Positions 37,018 to 45,568 of a stretch of DNA of 64,000 nt are shown piece after piece. Position numbers and translations under genes: made by a program. The number at the start of each line of letters is the position of its first letter. The first letter of the stretch is position 1. The notes beneath the pieces are model-generated. The model saw nothing but the letters and a program-made list of their open reading frames with translations, searched no databases and was not told where the DNA came from. The DNA is from Cellulomonas sp. JH27-2 (GTDB lineage Bacteria > Actinomycetota > Actinomycetes > Actinomycetales > Cellulomonadaceae), in the NCBI RefSeq assembly GCF_014837175.1, contig NZ_JACYFR010000001.1, forward strand, positions 744,001-808,000, given 5' to 3'.

Positions 37018-37689
37018 ATGGGTCGACGGCGCGTCGCACCCGCCGTGATCGCGGGACTGCTCGCGGGACTGCTGGTCGGGCTCGTCGCGGCCTGCGCTCC
37101 CAGCAGGGCCGTCGAGCCCGACGCGCCGTCGTCGCCCCCTCACGCTGCCTCGCCCCGGCCGTCGCCGGACGTGACGAGCGCGGCGCCCGCACCCCGGGTG
37201 CCGGTCTACGACCCCACCGCACCGGCGCAGACCCCCTCCGCTGCGCCGGTGCGGCTGGTCGTACCGAGCCAGCACATCGACATGCGCGTCGTCCCAGTGG
37301 GCGTCGCCGACGACGGCTCGATGGGGCTGTCCGAGAACGCCTTCGAGGCCGGCTGGTACGAGTACGGCCCGGCGCCGGGCGACCCCGCGGGCAACGCAGT
37401 CCTGGCCGCGCACGTCGACTCGGTGCAGTCCGGCATCGGTCCCTTTGCCCGGCTGCGGGGCGTGAGTGTCGGCGCCCGTGTGGAGGTGACCGACGACGCC
37501 TCCGACGTGCACCGCTACCGCGTGGTGAGCGTGCACAAGATCCCCAAGGACGGCGCCCCGACGTCCTCGTGGTTCGACCGCGACGGCGCGCCGCGGCTGG
37601 TTCTCGTCACCTGCGGAGGCGAATGGAACGCGAAGACCCGACACTATGCAGACAACGTCGTCGTCACCGCCGAGCCGACAGGTGGGTGA
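37018..37689 (+). CDS. Class F sortase
   Basis: The 223-residue protein has an N-terminal signal/lipoprotein-like segment (VIAGLLAGLLVGLVAAC), a Pro/Ser-rich linker (30-75) and a compact sortase domain with the complete catalytic set: His132 (AAHVDS), Cys199 (VTCGGEWN) and Arg208 (TRHYADN). Class F sortases attach proteins to the actinobacterial wall or act on poorly defined sorting signals. The start lies 2 bases after the DUF4397 stop, which makes that protein the obvious candidate substrate. Confidence 0.93.
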   Translation: MGRRRVAPAVIAGLLAGLLVGLVAACAPSRAVEPDAPSSPPHAASPRPSPDVTSAAPAPRVPVYDPTAPAQTPSAAPVRLVVPSQHIDMRVVPVGVADDGSMGLSENAFEAGWYEYGPAPGDPAGNAVLAAHVDSVQSGIGPFARLRGVSVGARVEVTDDASDVHRYRVVSVHKIPKDGAPTSSWFDRDGAPRLVLVTCGGEWNAKTRHYADNVVVTAEPTGG

Positions 37690-37761
37690 GCGGTGCGCGC
37701 GCCGGTCGTCGCGCCGGGCCGCCAGGACGCGCGACGCGGACCCGAGGACGAGGAGTGCTGG

Positions 37762-38370
37762 GTGAGCCCGAGCGGACCTGAGCGGTCCCGCGCCGAGGCA
37801 CGCCCGTCCGCGGCCGTCGACGACCGCGACGGCGACGGGGTCGACGAGCTCGGCACGCTGTTCGCGGCCGGCGACGAGCAGGCGATCCGCGAGGCCTACC
37901 GCCGCTGGTCGCCGCTCGTCCACACCATCGCGCTGCGCTCGCTGGGGACCGTGACCGACGCCGAGGAGGTCACACAGCTCGTCTTCGTCGACGCGTGGCG
38001 CAGCCGGTCGCGGTTCGACCCGTCACGCTCGCGCCTGCCGGCCTGGCTCATCGGGATCACCCGGCACGCGGTCGCCGACGCGCACGAGCGCCGCGCCCGG
38101 GACCGCCGCCTCGCCGCAGCGGCCGAGCCTCGCGCGGAGGTCGCACCCGCGGGCGACGACCGGATCGTCGACCGCGTCGTCGTGGCCGACGAGCTGTCCC
38201 GCCTCGACGACCCGCAGCGCACCATCCTGCGACTCGCGTTCTACGAAGATCTCACCCACGACCAGATCGCCACGAGGCTCGACCTGCCGCTCGGGACCGT
38301 GAAGAGTCACGTCCGGCGTAGTCTCGCCCGGCTGCGGACGCGATGGGAGGTGGACGGTGCCGTTCGATGA
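37762..38370 (+). CDS. ECF RNA polymerase sigma factor (SigK-like)
   Basis: The 202-residue ECF sigma has region 2 (about 45-110: YRRWSPLVHTIALRSLGTVTDAEEVTQLVFVDAWRSRSRFDPSRSRLPAWLIGITRHAVAD) and region 4 (about 145-195: LSRLDDPQRTILRLAFYEDLTHDQIATRLDLPLGTVKSHVRRSLARLR). GTG 37762 is chosen because AGGAG lies 6 bases upstream; an in-frame ATG at 37693 would add 23 disordered residues. The stop lies inside the anti-sigma gene, whose start overlaps by 14 bases. Confidence 0.93.
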   Translation: MSPSGPERSRAEARPSAAVDDRDGDGVDELGTLFAAGDEQAIREAYRRWSPLVHTIALRSLGTVTDAEEVTQLVFVDAWRSRSRFDPSRSRLPAWLIGITRHAVADAHERRARDRRLAAAAEPRAEVAPAGDDRIVDRVVVADELSRLDDPQRTILRLAFYEDLTHDQIATRLDLPLGTVKSHVRRSLARLRTRWEVDGAVR

Positions 38371-39115
38371 GCTGCACGTGAGCGACGACGTGCTGGCGCT
38401 GCTGGCGCTCGGCGAGCAGGCCGGCACCGATGCCGAGCGCGCCCACGTCGCCGGCTGCGCGCTGTGCACCGACGAGGTCGCCTCGCTCGCCGACGTCGTC
38501 GGGCTGGCCCGGGACGGCGACGCCGCGCTCGTCCCGCCGTCCGCCCAGGTGTGGGACCGCGTCGCCGCCGAGCTGGGCCTCGCGACGACGGGCGCTCCCG
38601 TCACCGAGACGGCCGCCACCCCCGAGCACACCCCGTCGCGCCTGGCAACCGACCCGGTCGTCCTCGTCCCGCGGCGGCGCCGGCCGCGATCGTGGGGCTG
38701 GATCGCCGGTGCGGCCGCGGCCGGCCTGGTGATCGGGGGAATTGGCGTCGGGTGGGCGCTGACGCGCGACGACCGCAGCGCGTCCGTCGTCGCGAGCGCG
38801 ACGCTCGAGCCTCTGCCCGGCTGGGACGCCTCGGGGTCAGCAAAGGTGGAGACGCAGCGCGACGGCACGCGCGTGCTGGTCGTCGACGTCGACGAGGCCC
38901 ACCTGGAGGACGGGTTCCGCGAGGTGTGGCTGCTGACTCCCGACGTGAAGGGCCTGGTCAGCATCGGGACGCTCGACGGCACGTCGGGCCGGTTCGACCT
39001 GCCGGCCGGCCTGGACCTGGACGAGTACTCCGTCGTCGACGTCTCGCAGGAGCCGTTCGACGGCAACCCGGCCCACTCGGGCGACTCGATCGTCCGCGGC
39101 GCGCTGCGCATCTGA
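38357..39115 (+). CDS. Zinc-binding anti-sigma factor (RskA-like)
   Basis: The 252-residue protein has a cytoplasmic ZAS domain with the HxxxCxxC motif (HVAGCALC, about residues 30-37), one membrane segment (about 113-135) and an extracellular RskA-type C-terminal beta-domain (TLEPLPGWDASGSAKVE...GFREVWLLTPDVKGLVSIGTL). It would hold the upstream ECF sigma at the membrane until regulated proteolysis. The GTG start, 14 bases before the sigma stop, couples the pair. A hairpin follows. Confidence 0.92.
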   Translation: MPFDELHVSDDVLALLALGEQAGTDAERAHVAGCALCTDEVASLADVVGLARDGDAALVPPSAQVWDRVAAELGLATTGAPVTETAATPEHTPSRLATDPVVLVPRRRRPRSWGWIAGAAAAGLVIGGIGVGWALTRDDRSASVVASATLEPLPGWDASGSAKVETQRDGTRVLVVDVDEAHLEDGFREVWLLTPDVKGLVSIGTLDGTSGRFDLPAGLDLDEYSVVDVSQEPFDGNPAHSGDSIVRGALRI

Positions 39116-39149
39116 CGCGCCTGCGTCGTCGAATGGAACGCCTACGACG

Positions 39150-39178
39150 GCGGGGCGCCCCCGTGAGGGACGCCCCGC
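39150..39178 (+). terminator. Predicted terminator after the sigma/anti-sigma operon
   Basis: GCGGGGCG (39150-39157) and CGCCCCGC (39171-39178) form an 8-bp stem with a partly paired loop, followed by TTCTCGT, 35 bases past the anti-sigma stop. Confidence 0.6.
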
Positions 39179-39227
39179 TTCTCGTCGTCCGGCCGACCGC
39201 TGGTGAGGCCGGCTGGTCGCCCGAAGG

Positions 39228-39452
39228 TCAGACCTGCTCGTTGGGCGGCACCTCACGGTGCTCGATGACCTCGCGGTGCGAGGTGTTGCTGCGCTGCGCG
39301 TTCATCACGACCGCCAGGATGAGGACCAGGACGCCGGCGCCGATGCAGATGTAGCCGATCATCGACAGGTCGACTGCGTCGACCGAGTCGCTGACGGCGA
39401 ACGCCAGGATCGCGCCGATCACGATGAGGAGGATCCCACCACCGATTCCCAT
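39228..39452 (-). CDS. DUF6458 small membrane protein
   Basis: The 74-residue protein has two membrane segments (about 4-22 and 31-50) separated by the acidic loop SDSVDAVDLS, and a charged, Arg/Glu-rich cytoplasmic tail. Sequence and size fit the actinobacterial DUF6458 family, whose function is unknown. ATG 39452 has AAGGAG about 6 bases upstream, which rules out the longer in-frame reading that would start further upstream. Confidence 0.85.
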   Translation of the reverse strand: MGIGGGILLIVIGAILAFAVSDSVDAVDLSMIGYICIGAGVLVLILAVVMNAQRSNTSHREVIEHREVPPNEQV

Positions 39453-39639
39453 GCGAACTCCTTCTCGTCGGGCCGCGCGCGGGGGGTCGCACCGGCTCCC
39501 GACGAATCCTGACGCCCCGCCCGCCATCCCGCACCCCGAACGCCCCACCTCCCCCGTTCGGCCGCGCCTCGTCGGCCCGAACCTGCCATCACGCACGTCA
39601 ACCGGCCGAATGGCGCCAGCGAGGGCAGGTTCGGCGCCC

Positions 39640-40581
39640 TCAGCGGCGACCGGCGGCGATGGCAGCCCGCAACGAGGCCACCATCTGGCTCGGGCGGTTC
39701 ACGTCCCTCGCGGTGAACCGCCGCAGGTCGACGAGCCCGCTCGCCAGCATCCTGTTCTGCCGCTCGCGGTCCTCGAACAGGGCGGCCGGGGAGCTGTGGG
39801 GCTCGCGCCCGTCGATCTCGGCCAGGAGCCAACGGTCCCCACGCAACCGCCACCCGAGATCGCCCCGAGCCAGGAACCGCCCGTGCGTGTCCTTGATCGT
39901 GACCTGGAGCTCGTCGGGAGCGATCCCCCCATCGACGCAGGCCAGTCGCGCCCGCGTCTCGAGCGGCGAGTCCGACCTCCTGTCGACCAGATCCCACCAC
40001 GGCTCGACCCGCCGGCACCCACGGCGTCCAACGAGTGCGGTCCGGACCCGGGCGACGCCCGGATCGTCGAGCTGCCGCGCGCGCAGTGCAGCGTCCAGGA
40101 TCGAGATCGCGGTGTCACGGTCGAGGTCCGGAAGCGCCTGGACCAGGGCGGACTCGACGGTCGCTATGCGTCGCGCTCCGAGCGTCCTCGTCGCGAACCC
40201 GTCGAAGTGCCGCACCGCGATACCGGCACGCGGGCGCCGCGCTGTGCCGTCGAGGGCCACCTGAGGCTGGATACGGAGGGGAAGCCCTTTCACGCCGTGC
40301 AGGGCAAGGGCGCTGGTGCCGACGGCGACCGCCCGGACGCCGTACGCAAGCATGCCGAACCACGCGGATCGGCACCGCTGCCGGTCGAGGCCGAGGGTCA
40401 CCCCCGGCATGACGTCGTACACACCCGTCGTGAGGCGCGACCACTCCCCGGTCCGTACGAGCCGCGCCCGCATTCCCCCCGTGACGCCCCACGCGTCGCA
40501 CTGCGCCGCCGACACCAGCCCCTCCTGGCACGTGGCCGCGGTCAGCAGCTCGACGGGAACGGGTCCAGAGGGGCGCGACAT
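39640..40581 (-). CDS. AbiEi-like winged-helix protein with Vsr/DUF559-like C-terminal domain
   Basis: The 313-residue protein has an N-terminal winged helix of the AbiEi antitoxin type (about 8-55: LTAATCQEGLVSAAQCDAWGVTGGMRARLVRTGEWSRLTTGVYDV). The C-terminal part carries a restriction-fold signature, AEIDGREPH with later EDRERQNRMLASG and LRRFTARDV, as in Vsr/DUF559 nucleases. No partner toxin (AbiEii) lies next to it, so it may be a solitary regulator or nuclease. ATG 40581 is used. The 161-base gap upstream has a reversed TTGTCCACA DnaA-box match at 40632-40640. Confidence 0.75.
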   Translation of the reverse strand: MSRPSGPVPVELLTAATCQEGLVSAAQCDAWGVTGGMRARLVRTGEWSRLTTGVYDVMPGVTLGLDRQRCRSAWFGMLAYGVRAVAVGTSALALHGVKGLPLRIQPQVALDGTARRPRAGIAVRHFDGFATRTLGARRIATVESALVQALPDLDRDTAISILDAALRARQLDDPGVARVRTALVGRRGCRRVEPWWDLVDRRSDSPLETRARLACVDGGIAPDELQVTIKDTHGRFLARGDLGWRLRGDRWLLAEIDGREPHSSPAALFEDRERQNRMLASGLVDLRRFTARDVNRPSQMVASLRAAIAAGRR

Positions 40582-40742
40582 GAGGCCATCCCAGCCGCTC
40601 CACCCGCCGAGCGGACGCCGATCACCCGATCTGTGGACAAAGCCGGACAACGCCACCGCCGACCCTGCGATCCTTGTCGCCATTCGAGCCGTTGAGGTCA
40701 GCCATGGCTGGTTCGGCGTGGGGCCGGCCATGTGCCGGCGGG

Positions 40743-42974
40743 TCAGGGGGTCGGTGGGTCCGACCTTGAAAGGCGGGCCAGCATCTCGTTGTAGTCGTCG
40801 AGCTCCGTGTCGCCGTCGCGGTCGACGCGCCGGTCGCGGCGGCGGGCCGCGCGCTCGTCGTCGCGGGACCATGCCACGGCCACCGCGACGGCGAGGACCA
40901 GGGTCGGGATCTCACCGATGCCCCAGGTCACGGCGCCGCCGGCCTGCTGGTCGGCGATCGCGGAGGCGCCCCACGGCCGGCCCATCAGCCCGTACCAGTC
41001 GGCCACCAGCAGCGAGTCGCTGGTCACCAGGGTCACGCCGAAGAACGCGTGGAAGCCCATGGTCGCGAACAGCAGAAGCAGCCGCTGCGCGTACGGCAGC
41101 CGACGAGGGCCCGGGTCGATCCCGATCAGCGCGTTCGCGAACAGGTACCCGACGAGCGTGAAGTGCACGACCATCGCCAGGTGCCCGACCGACGAGGACA
41201 GGGCCCAGTGGAAGATGTCGGTGTAGTAGAAGACCAGCATCGAGACGACGAAGTTCGCGGCGGCCACCACCGGGTGCGCCAGGAACGTTCCGACGCGGCT
41301 GTGCACCAGCACCAGGATCCACTCGCGCGGCCCGCGCGACTCGTCACCCCGCAGCCTCGTCGAGCGCACGGGTAGCGCCCGCAGCGCCAGGGTCACCGGC
41401 GCGGACAGCGTCAGGAAGATCGGGATCACCATGGCCAGGACCATGTGCTCGACCATGTGCGCGCTGAACAGCACGTGCCCGTAGGTGGCCGGCCCGCCGG
41501 ACGTCGTCCAGAAGAACAGGACCATGCCGAACGTCCACGACGCCGTCCGTGCCCACGGCCAGGAGTCTCCGCGCGCGCGCAGACGCAGCACCCAGCGCCA
41601 GTAGACGACGATCGCGGCCACGGCCGCGAAGGCGAGCACGATGTCCCAGGTCCACTCGGTGAACCACCGGGCAGGGGTCAGCTCGGGCGGCAGTGCGTGG
41701 CCCGTGAGCTGGTAGGCGGGCGTCGGGTCCGCCGGTGGCACCTCCGCGACCGGAGGGGCCGACGAGGCGAGCGCGACGGCGACACCCGAGACGGCCCCCA
41801 TGACGGTGAGCTCGACGAGCACCAGCCGCCAGAACAGCATCGTCCCGGCTCCCCGCGCGTCCGGACCGCCCGTCAGACGCGGGATGACGGCCCGGCGGTG
41901 CGCGAGACCCAGCAGCCCCAGCACGCCGAACAGCGCGACCTTGGCGAGCAGAAGGATCCCGTAGCGGGAGGTCAGGTCCGACCACGAGTCCATCCGGATG
42001 ACGCCGTTCACCGTGCCCGAGATCGCGACGGCCACGAAGCACCACGCCGCGATCGTCGAGTACCGCGCGACCGACGCCGACAGGTCCGTGCCGAGGCGCC
42101 GCACCAGCAGCGCGAGCGCCGCCAGCGCACCGATCCAGAGCGCCGCACCCACCAGGTGCATGAGCATGGACGACGTGGCCAGGTCGTGGCTCGCGGCACC
42201 CGCGGCGTGACCCAGCTGGGCCTGCTCCCACAGGGCGACGAAGACGAGGACGGTGGTCCAGGCCGCGCCCGTGGGGGTCGCGACGACGAGCGACAGGGCG
42301 GTCACGACGGCCGCGATCGTCGTGATGAGCAGCAGGTTGCGGCCCAGCTCGATCTGCGTGACGAACAGACCGAGCTCCTGCCCGAACGACGCCGAGCTCA
42401 GCGGCCGGCCCGCGACGCTCGCATACTTGAGCACCAGCTTGATCACGTCGAAGACTGTCCAGATCGCCGCCGCCCACGCGGCCACGACCAGCGTCCGCGG
42501 GTAGGCGCGCCCGTCGGCCCGCGGGCCCGAGCCGCGCACCGTGGCGCCCTCGCTGGTCCGCGGCAGCACGCACACGGCCAGCACCAGCGCGCCCAGGGTC
42601 ACGGACCCGGCCAGGTCGGTGAGGGTCGAGGCGACGGGCAGGCCCCACCGGACCGCCGCACCCGGGTCCTGGAGCAGCACGGGAAGCGCGGCCCCGGAGA
42701 ACGCGACACCGGCGAGCGCGGCGACGACCGCACCCAGCACCAGCGCGACGACGCGCCACGGACCGACGGCATCGGCCGACGAAGCAGGAGAGGGGACCTT
42801 CGACCGCCCGCCCGACGAGCCGTGCGCGGCGGGAGCGATCGCGGACGAGCCCTTCACAGCCGGGGCCTTCGCGGTCGAGTCCGTCGCCGGCGAGCCGCCC
42901 GCCGCGGGCGCGACGCCTCCCCCGCCCTGCTCGGGGACGGGTCGGGGGTCGCGGTCGCGGCGGGCGGTCGTCAT
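40743..42974 (-). CDS. CopD-CtaG fusion: copper import / cytochrome oxidase assembly membrane protein
   Basis: The 743-residue protein has about 16 membrane segments. After a 65-residue Ala/Pro-rich start, residues about 70-420 fit CopD (GHAAGAASHDLATSSMLMHLVGAALWIGALAALALLVRR, with metal-ligand His residues). Residues about 450-700 fit the caa3-type CtaG family (FSAHMVEHMVLAMVIPIFLTLSAP, with HMVEHM, and LAMVVHFTLVGYLFANALIGIDP). It would move copper to the outer-face oxidase centres. It starts 7 bases after the CopC stop in a four-gene operon. Confidence 0.9.
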   Translation of the reverse strand: MTTARRDRDPRPVPEQGGGGVAPAAGGSPATDSTAKAPAVKGSSAIAPAAHGSSGGRSKVPSPASSADAVGPWRVVALVLGAVVAALAGVAFSGAALPVLLQDPGAAVRWGLPVASTLTDLAGSVTLGALVLAVCVLPRTSEGATVRGSGPRADGRAYPRTLVVAAWAAAIWTVFDVIKLVLKYASVAGRPLSSASFGQELGLFVTQIELGRNLLLITTIAAVVTALSLVVATPTGAAWTTVLVFVALWEQAQLGHAAGAASHDLATSSMLMHLVGAALWIGALAALALLVRRLGTDLSASVARYSTIAAWCFVAVAISGTVNGVIRMDSWSDLTSRYGILLLAKVALFGVLGLLGLAHRRAVIPRLTGGPDARGAGTMLFWRLVLVELTVMGAVSGVAVALASSAPPVAEVPPADPTPAYQLTGHALPPELTPARWFTEWTWDIVLAFAAVAAIVVYWRWVLRLRARGDSWPWARTASWTFGMVLFFWTTSGGPATYGHVLFSAHMVEHMVLAMVIPIFLTLSAPVTLALRALPVRSTRLRGDESRGPREWILVLVHSRVGTFLAHPVVAAANFVVSMLVFYYTDIFHWALSSSVGHLAMVVHFTLVGYLFANALIGIDPGPRRLPYAQRLLLLFATMGFHAFFGVTLVTSDSLLVADWYGLMGRPWGASAIADQQAGGAVTWGIGEIPTLVLAVAVAVAWSRDDERAARRRDRRVDRDGDTELDDYNEMLARLSRSDPPTP

Positions 42975-42981
42975 CGGACCG

Positions 42982-43743
42982 TCACGCCCGGCCGTCGTCG
43001 ACGCCGGTCTCGCCGGAGCCATCCGTGTCGAAGCCGCTCGTGCTGCCGTCTGCCGCGCGGCGACGACCGCGCCACCAGCCCAGGAGGCCGAGCGCCACAC
43101 CGATCAGCAGACCGATGCCGATGATCACCCAGGCGACGGCGCCGCCACCGGAGCCGGACGATGCAGCCGCCGAGGGGCTCGTGGTCGGGTTGGAGATCGG
43201 CATGCCGGCGGTGTCGTCGGACGACGCGTCATCGGAGGGGGCCGACTCCGACGCCTCGTCGGACGGCGCAGCCGACGATGTCGTCGCGGGCGCCGGCGCC
43301 TCGTCGCCGCTGCCCGACTTCGCGGCGAACGCGAAGTCACCGGAGACGACGTGCCCGTCGGGCGAGGTCACGCGCCACGTCACCGCATACTTCCCGGCGG
43401 GCAGGTCCTGGGCGGTGATGGCCTGGGTGACGTCGGAGTCGACGAGCTGCGGCGCGCCGCTGCTGACGACCGACCCGTCCGGGCCGGTGACCTCGATGAC
43501 GGTGCCGATCGCGACGGCGGGGTCCTCGAACGTGAGCGTGACGTGGTCCGGGACGACGTCGACGGTCGAGCCGTCGGCCGGGTCGGTGCTGACGAGCTGG
43601 TCATGGGCGCTGGCCGCGGGGGCGACCAGCACGCCCAGGACCGCGGTCAGGGCGCCGACGACCAGGACGGGCAGCGTCCGCCGCCGCGCGAGCGAGCGCG
43701 CCGCCGTCGCGGGTGCGGTCGCACGGTCGTGTCGTCGGGCCAT
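42982..43743 (-). CDS. copC: CopC-domain copper-binding protein, membrane anchored
   Basis: The 253-residue precursor has a signal peptide ending APAASA at residue 46, so mature CopC begins with His47, the N-terminal Cu(II) ligand of the family. The other two ligands are visible as Asp129 and His131 in SPDGHVVSG. A Ser/Asp/Ala-rich stretch (150-200) and a C-terminal membrane anchor (about 207-227) follow. ATG 43743 has GGAGGG 4-5 bases upstream. It lies between YcnI and CopD-CtaG genes and probably hands copper to the latter. Confidence 0.93.
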   Translation of the reverse strand: MARRHDRATAPATAARSLARRRTLPVLVVGALTAVLGVLVAPAASAHDQLVSTDPADGSTVDVVPDHVTLTFEDPAVAIGTVIEVTGPDGSVVSSGAPQLVDSDVTQAITAQDLPAGKYAVTWRVTSPDGHVVSGDFAFAAKSGSGDEAPAPATTSSAAPSDEASESAPSDDASSDDTAGMPISNPTTSPSAAASSGSGGGAVAWVIIGIGLLIGVALGLLGWWRGRRRAADGSTSGFDTDGSGETGVDDGRA

Positions 43744-43763
43744 GCCCTCCAGCATCCCCCACC

Positions 43764-44561
43764 TCACGCCTGGCTCCGTCCGCGGCGGGACGTGACGACG
43801 GCCACGACGAGCGCGGCGACGCCGGCCAGAAGCCCGAGCCCGCCCAGCCAGCGGGCGAGCGAGTCCGGCTCGTCGTTCGAGGACGCTGCTGACGAGGGCG
43901 CGGCGTCGGAAGAAGCAGCGGCGGCCGTGGCCGTGGGCGCGGCCGCAGTCGGCGAGGCACTGACCGTCGCACCGCTCGTCGGCTCGGCCGACGGCGTGGC
44001 ACCGCCCTCGGGCTCAGCGGCGGTGACGACGAACTCGGGCGCGGGGTTCTCGGGCTCCTCGGCGCCGGTGGACGGCTCGTCCCAGTCCACGACCGTGCCG
44101 TCGGAGTAGGTCTGGTGCGCGGGCAGCACCAGGTCGGTGCCCTCGGCGGGCAGCGGGCCGACCTGGATCTCGAACTCCTGGAACTGACCCGGCTGCACGG
44201 CCGAGTCCTTGTCCGCGGTGAACGTCACGTGCAGCGGGGCCTTCGTGATCGTCGCCCCCTCGACGTCGACGGACTTCGGCAGCTTGCCCTCCTCGACCTT
44301 CGCGTCCCAGCCGGGCAGCGGGCGGACCGCCGCGTAGGTGAACGGGGTGTCGGTGGGCAGGTCGACGACCACCCTCGTGGTGCTCGCGTCGGGCTTCTCC
44401 GTGGGGACGCGGAACGTCAGCACGGAGTAGCCGCCGGCGGCGGTGCTCTGCGGCGTGACGTGGACGTGGGCGGAGGCGACGCTCGCGGAGGCGACGACGA
44501 GGCCGAGGCCGACGAGGGCGGCGCCGGTGGCGCGGAACTGCCTGCGGGTGAGGAAAGACAT
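43764..44561 (-). CDS. YcnI-like copper-binding protein (DUF1775), membrane anchored
   Basis: The 265-residue precursor has a signal peptide ending SVASA at residue 31, so the mature protein starts HVHVTP; in YcnI proteins this N-terminal His binds Cu(II), together with a Trp (GWDAKVEE or DWDEP). The DUF1775 domain spans about 32-175. An Ala/Thr/Ser-rich spacer and a C-terminal membrane segment (about 237-257) follow. ATG 44561 has AAGGA about 7 bases upstream. The next gene in the operon is copC. Confidence 0.9.
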   Translation of the reverse strand: MSFLTRRQFRATGAALVGLGLVVASASVASAHVHVTPQSTAAGGYSVLTFRVPTEKPDASTTRVVVDLPTDTPFTYAAVRPLPGWDAKVEEGKLPKSVDVEGATITKAPLHVTFTADKDSAVQPGQFQEFEIQVGPLPAEGTDLVLPAHQTYSDGTVVDWDEPSTGAEEPENPAPEFVVTAAEPEGGATPSAEPTSGATVSASPTAAAPTATAAAASSDAAPSSAASSNDEPDSLARWLGGLGLLAGVAALVVAVVTSRRGRSQA

Positions 44562-44697
44562 GGGAGTCCTTGGGTTCGAGGGACGATCTGGGAGGGGTTC
44601 GACGCCACGGCACGCGCGGATGGGCAGCCGGACGCGACGGGTGTGCGTGGGCTGCCTGCGAGGTGGGTCGACCTGGCGGTCGTCGGCGCCGAGGGCC

Positions 44698-45339
44698 TCA
44701 GAGGGCGGTCGGGACCGGGTGCTCCCAGCTGGGTGGTCCCCGCAGCGGGACCGCACGCCGCCACACCTGGCGGCTGAAGGACTCGTGGTCGATCGCGACC
44801 GGGAGCTGGGCCCAGGCCGGGCGCGCGGGGACGGCGACGCGCTCGACGAGCGGTCGCAGCCAGGCCGCGAGCCACCACAGGGCCCGGTCGACGCCGGTGA
44901 TCGCCGCGACCGCGGCGAGCGTGCCGAGCACGTGCATGACGACCATCGCCCACGCACCGAGCCCGCCGACCATCGCGCCCATGCCGCTCGGGCTGCAGCC
45001 CGCGGCCTGCAGGAACGCGACGTGGGCGGCGTGGTCCATGTGGGCGTGCGACCCGGTCGGCACCAGCGTGGCGCACCCGGAGGTCTCGAACAGGGAGAAG
45101 ACGCCGTGCAGCGCGAGCTGTCCCGCTCCGAGCAGGGCGATCGAGCCGATCCAGCCCATGCGCCGCCCGGCGACGACCGCGGCGACGGCCAGCACCAACG
45201 CGCCCAGGGCGACCGTCACGAGCGTGGGCGGCAGGGTTCCCCCGCCCAGGAGGTGGGCTCCGCCCGCCAGGGCGACGACGATGCCGGCGACGACGGCCGC
45301 GCGCGCAAGTCGCAGCGCTCCCGTCGTCGGCGTGATCAC
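44698..45339 (-). CDS. His-rich membrane protein of the copper operon
   Basis: The 213-residue protein has about four membrane segments (11-30, 39-58, 62-84, 124-146). Between the third and fourth lies SHAHMDHAAH, with His98, His100, His103 and His106, flanked by Cys89 and Cys115, an apparent metal-binding loop. I do not recognise the family. It is first in the same-strand cluster with ycnI, copC and copD-ctaG, so a copper role is inferred. The start is GTG 45339. An 8-base inverted repeat lies just upstream. Confidence 0.75.
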   Translation of the reverse strand: MITPTTGALRLARAAVVAGIVVALAGGAHLLGGGTLPPTLVTVALGALVLAVAAVVAGRRMGWIGSIALLGAGQLALHGVFSLFETSGCATLVPTGSHAHMDHAAHVAFLQAAGCSPSGMGAMVGGLGAWAMVVMHVLGTLAAVAAITGVDRALWWLAAWLRPLVERVAVPARPAWAQLPVAIDHESFSRQVWRRAVPLRGPPSWEHPVPTAL

Positions 45340-45355
45340 GCAGACACCGTAGCCG

Positions 45356-45393
45356 TTTTGTCCCTTCGAGGAGAGAGCGCTTTCTGGACAAAA
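45356..45393. promoter_or_regulatory. Inverted repeat between copper operon and MFS exporter
   Basis: TTTTGTCC (45356-45363) and its exact complement GGACAAAA (45386-45393) are 22 bases apart in a 229-base divergent gap, 17 bases from the minus-strand start. The A/T-rich arms stand out in this GC-rich sequence. It is probably an operator or promoter element for one or both divergent units. I cannot assign a regulator family. Confidence 0.5.
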
Positions 45394-45568
45394 GCGTGGG
45401 GAACACGCACGGGCATCTGCGATGTTGATCACTGGCGGCCGGGTCGGCGCGCGGGGCGCGCCTCTGTCGGACGCCCGTGGCAGCCTCTCCCCGGCTGCCC
45501 CACCAGTCTTCTCGCCACCCGCACCACCCAGTCCCCGCCCCCCGCAGCAATCCGCCCGAGAAGGTCTG

